A stretch of 10,357 bases of DNA. Source: Conidiobolus incongruus B7586 (taxonomy: Eukaryota > Entomophthoromycota > Entomophthoromycetes > Entomophthorales > Conidiobolaceae). Of the stretch, positions 8,480 to 10,357 are shown piece by piece (the stretch's first letter is position 1; every line of letters starts with the position of its first letter). The notes below the pieces were generated by a model. The model saw only the letters and a program-made list of their open reading frames with translations. It made no database searches and had not been told where the DNA came from. The DNA lies in contig JNEM01000137.1 of the NCBI GenBank assembly GCA_000697335.1, positions 1-10,357 of the forward strand, given 5' to 3'. Made by a program: the position numbers and the translations under genes.

Positions 8480-9374
8480 TCAATCAATTCTAGTTTTCTT
8501 TTTCTTCAAGCAGTTGACCATTATCACATAAGACCAAAAAATATTTAAAAAAGTTAGCATTAGAGCAAAGGTACCAATAAGGAAACTAGCTACAAAAAGC
8601 ATACCTGTAAAGTTACTCCAACTTAATGTAGCCTTTTCAACAAAATTCAAACTTTGAAATAATAAACTATTAAAAATAGAACAAGGGTCCTGAATAGCGT
8701 AGTACAGAGCAAAAACTCCACATAACAGTCTCAATGAGATAAATACTAAAGCCCTCATAAATAGTTCATTCTCGTAAAGTTCAGTATCCTTAAATTGTAA
8801 TCTCTGCAAATACCATGCAAAGTTATTGGTAATAACTGTTATTTCTGTAATACCGAATACAATTGAGAAGATACCAATTATATAAATCTAATATTAAATC
8901 AGATTACTTGGATAAATAGGTTTTGAAATTGTTTACTTACAAAAGTCAAATAACATCCAATTAACCTACAAATATGGTGAATCCAAAATGTGAACTCTTC
9001 GTTGGATTTCATGTATATAACAATACAATCGTAAATGGAACACGCTATTAGATTGTTGAAGAAGGAGTCTTAGTCTCTTTGTATGGGTAGTAAACATTGC
9101 TAATGAAAGAATTTTGATAGAATATGATAGACAAAACGAGATCTCCAGTTATTATCCTATTGACTGTTGAAGCCATTCTAATAACAATTATATATCAGTC
9201 GATTTAATGATAATCATAAAATAATACTTTCTTTTCACCCAAATCAACTCTAACTCTCTTTGACAACTGCTTGATAACTTTAGGATTAATGGTATATGCT
9301 AACAAATAATCCGTCAAAATATGAATACTTCAATAAATCGAAATTTTATAAAATATATCACCAACCGATAGCAT
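8480..9374 (-). pseudogene. TLC-domain membrane protein (TLCD4/TMEM56-like), probably decayed
   Basis: TLC-domain proteins are multi-pass ER/Golgi membrane proteins linked to lipid handling. Read on the minus strand as exons 9374-9228, 9156-8941 and 8887-8480 (introns of 71 and 53 nt, donors GTATTA and GTAAGT), the locus gives 256 codons, close to the 263 of human TMEM56. Family landmarks appear in order: KQLSKRVRVD then NNWRSR (the W-x-S-R motif, W53), IACSIYDCIVIY (cognate to GYFLYD), FWIHHICRLIG (the His-His pair, 109-110), GITEIT..NNFAWYLQ and a closing helix LTFLNIFWSYVIMV with basic tail CLKKKKTRID. Three in-frame stops interrupt it: TGA 9332-9330, TAG 9102-9100 and TAA 9072-9070. Exon 3 is fully open. 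Alternatives are extra introns (9361-9299 and 9137-9069) that skip all three stops in phase but need GTGATA and GTTTTG donors and lose the first membrane segment, or an N-terminally short protein from the ATG at 9012. Confidence 0.7.
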
Positions 9375-9469
9375 AATCAAAGATATTTCATAAATTAATT
9401 AATCTAATAACAATTGTAATAATTATGTATTTAAAAATTAAGGTTTTAAGTTGGCTATTGCGGTGTTTA

Positions 9470-9604
9470 TACTCTTTACATTTAGTAAATCTGAATCATC
9501 TTGATTCCGTGAATTTTTATTATTATCAAATTTGATTTAATTTACTTAATGCGATACGCTATGTGAATTTCTTTGTTAAGCATCGATTCACGGTTAGATA
9601 TTTT
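9470..9604. ncRNA. weak candidate folded RNA with three hairpins
   Basis: Three consecutive perfect pairings occur: TTTAC/GTAAA around a 5-nt loop near 9477-9488, GAATCA 9492-9497 with TGATTC 9501-9506, and CCGTGAAT 9507-9514 with ATTCACGG 9586-9593, the last enclosing about 70 nt. Five T at 9600-9604 follow on the plus strand. The block is somewhat less AT-rich than its flanks. No known RNA class was recognised, and the evidence is only local pairing. Confidence 0.2.
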
Positions 9605-10145
9605 TATTAACATACTTTTACTTAGAAGCAGATTATGATCATTATATTACTAGATATAGATAATATTTAATAATATTCACTATATGCTATAAATATCAAA
9701 TAGTATACTATCATTTTTGAATAACCATAATTATTTTCAGATCATATACAATATCAAATTGAGATTGCAAATATACCTTTTAACCATAGTTTTATACAAT
9801 TAGTTATAAATAATTGACTTAATATAGTTAAATACAATATTACTTTTATTGCTAAATAATAAATAAAATTTTGATATCTATTCAATTTGAACTTGAAAAG
9901 TCACAATAAAGTCAGAGTATGATAAAATTATGGTTCTTGAAATTTGATTAACAATTTAATTGTTAAAATAGGTTAACAGAAAATATTGCTAGAAATACTT
10001 CATTAAAATAATTTTACAACTTATTGTAAACTAATTATTAATTAAAAATGTACTATTTTATCTAAAATACTAAAATAATAAAATTTTTAACTAATTATTA
10101 TTTATCATTTTAGTAAGATTTAATTTTCTTAGACTAATATTTTTC

Positions 10146-10166
10146 AATAATAATAATAATAATAAT
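10146..10166. repeat. AAT trinucleotide microsatellite
   Basis: Seven perfect AAT units in non-coding DNA, likely to vary in length between strains. Confidence 0.85.
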
Positions 10167-10357
10167 AGTTCCATAGGTTAAATTAATAATTTTTGTTGAA
10201 TTTATTAAAATGAAGATCAAATAAGTATTAATTTAATGATTTTCAAATAATATATATAATATTTTTTTACTTTATTTTGAAAATTAATTTTTAATTTAAT
10301 TATATAATAATTATTAAAAGTTTTTTATTTTAATATTAATTAAGTTTAACTATAAAC

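Larger units (their letters stand above)
9375..10357. other. AT-rich right flank without a protein gene
   Basis: I see no coding region on either strand. The left part holds a possible folded RNA (9470-9604) and the presumed upstream region of the TLC locus; the rest is long A/T runs and short repeats. Confidence 0.5.

Noticed and set aside
8480-9374. Reassignment of UAA/UAG to glutamine to explain the open TLC frame
   Set aside because: The carrier, NOP16, CSN3 and LPMO genes all end at TAA at the expected C-terminus, and the TLC locus also contains an internal TGA, so a non-standard code does not fit.

Overview
The window is roughly three-quarters A+T and looks like nuclear DNA of a fungus with a very AT-rich genome, probably an early-diverging lineage. 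The evidence is small spliceosomal introns (51-62 nt in the three spliced plus-strand genes) with GTAA-type donors and TAG acceptors, short intergenic gaps, a peroxisomal PMP47-type carrier, and a secreted AA11-like copper monooxygenase, a family known mainly from fungi. The lineage is inference; no marker gene here fixes it.

Layout. 1-1736 is AT-rich with a few GC-richer islands, one of which may encode a 34-residue spliced peptide (961-1114). A peroxisomal adenine-nucleotide carrier follows (1737-2805, +, two exons). 2806-4075 has no protein gene but holds an isolated folded, GC-rich island (about 3690-3827) ending in T6, a good non-coding RNA candidate. Then come NOP16 (4076-4837, +, three exons; 60S ribosome assembly) and CSN3 (5283-6834, +, five exons; COP9 signalosome). 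A strong GC-rich island at 6910-7165 lies just downstream and is probably a structured RNA of a class I could not assign. The AA11-like LPMO (7675-8352, +, single exon) is convergent with a minus-strand TLC-domain membrane-protein locus (9374-8480). That locus keeps full family length only if three in-frame stops are read through. The right end (9375-10357) is AT-rich, with one weak folded candidate near 9470-9604.

The genes do unrelated jobs: organelle metabolite transport, ribosome biogenesis, cullin deneddylation, extracellular polysaccharide oxidation, and an ER/Golgi membrane protein. This is ordinary eukaryotic gene order, not an operon or system. No transposon, virus-like element, CRISPR array or tRNA was found. 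The most useful points for follow-up are the TLC locus and the two GC-rich islands.
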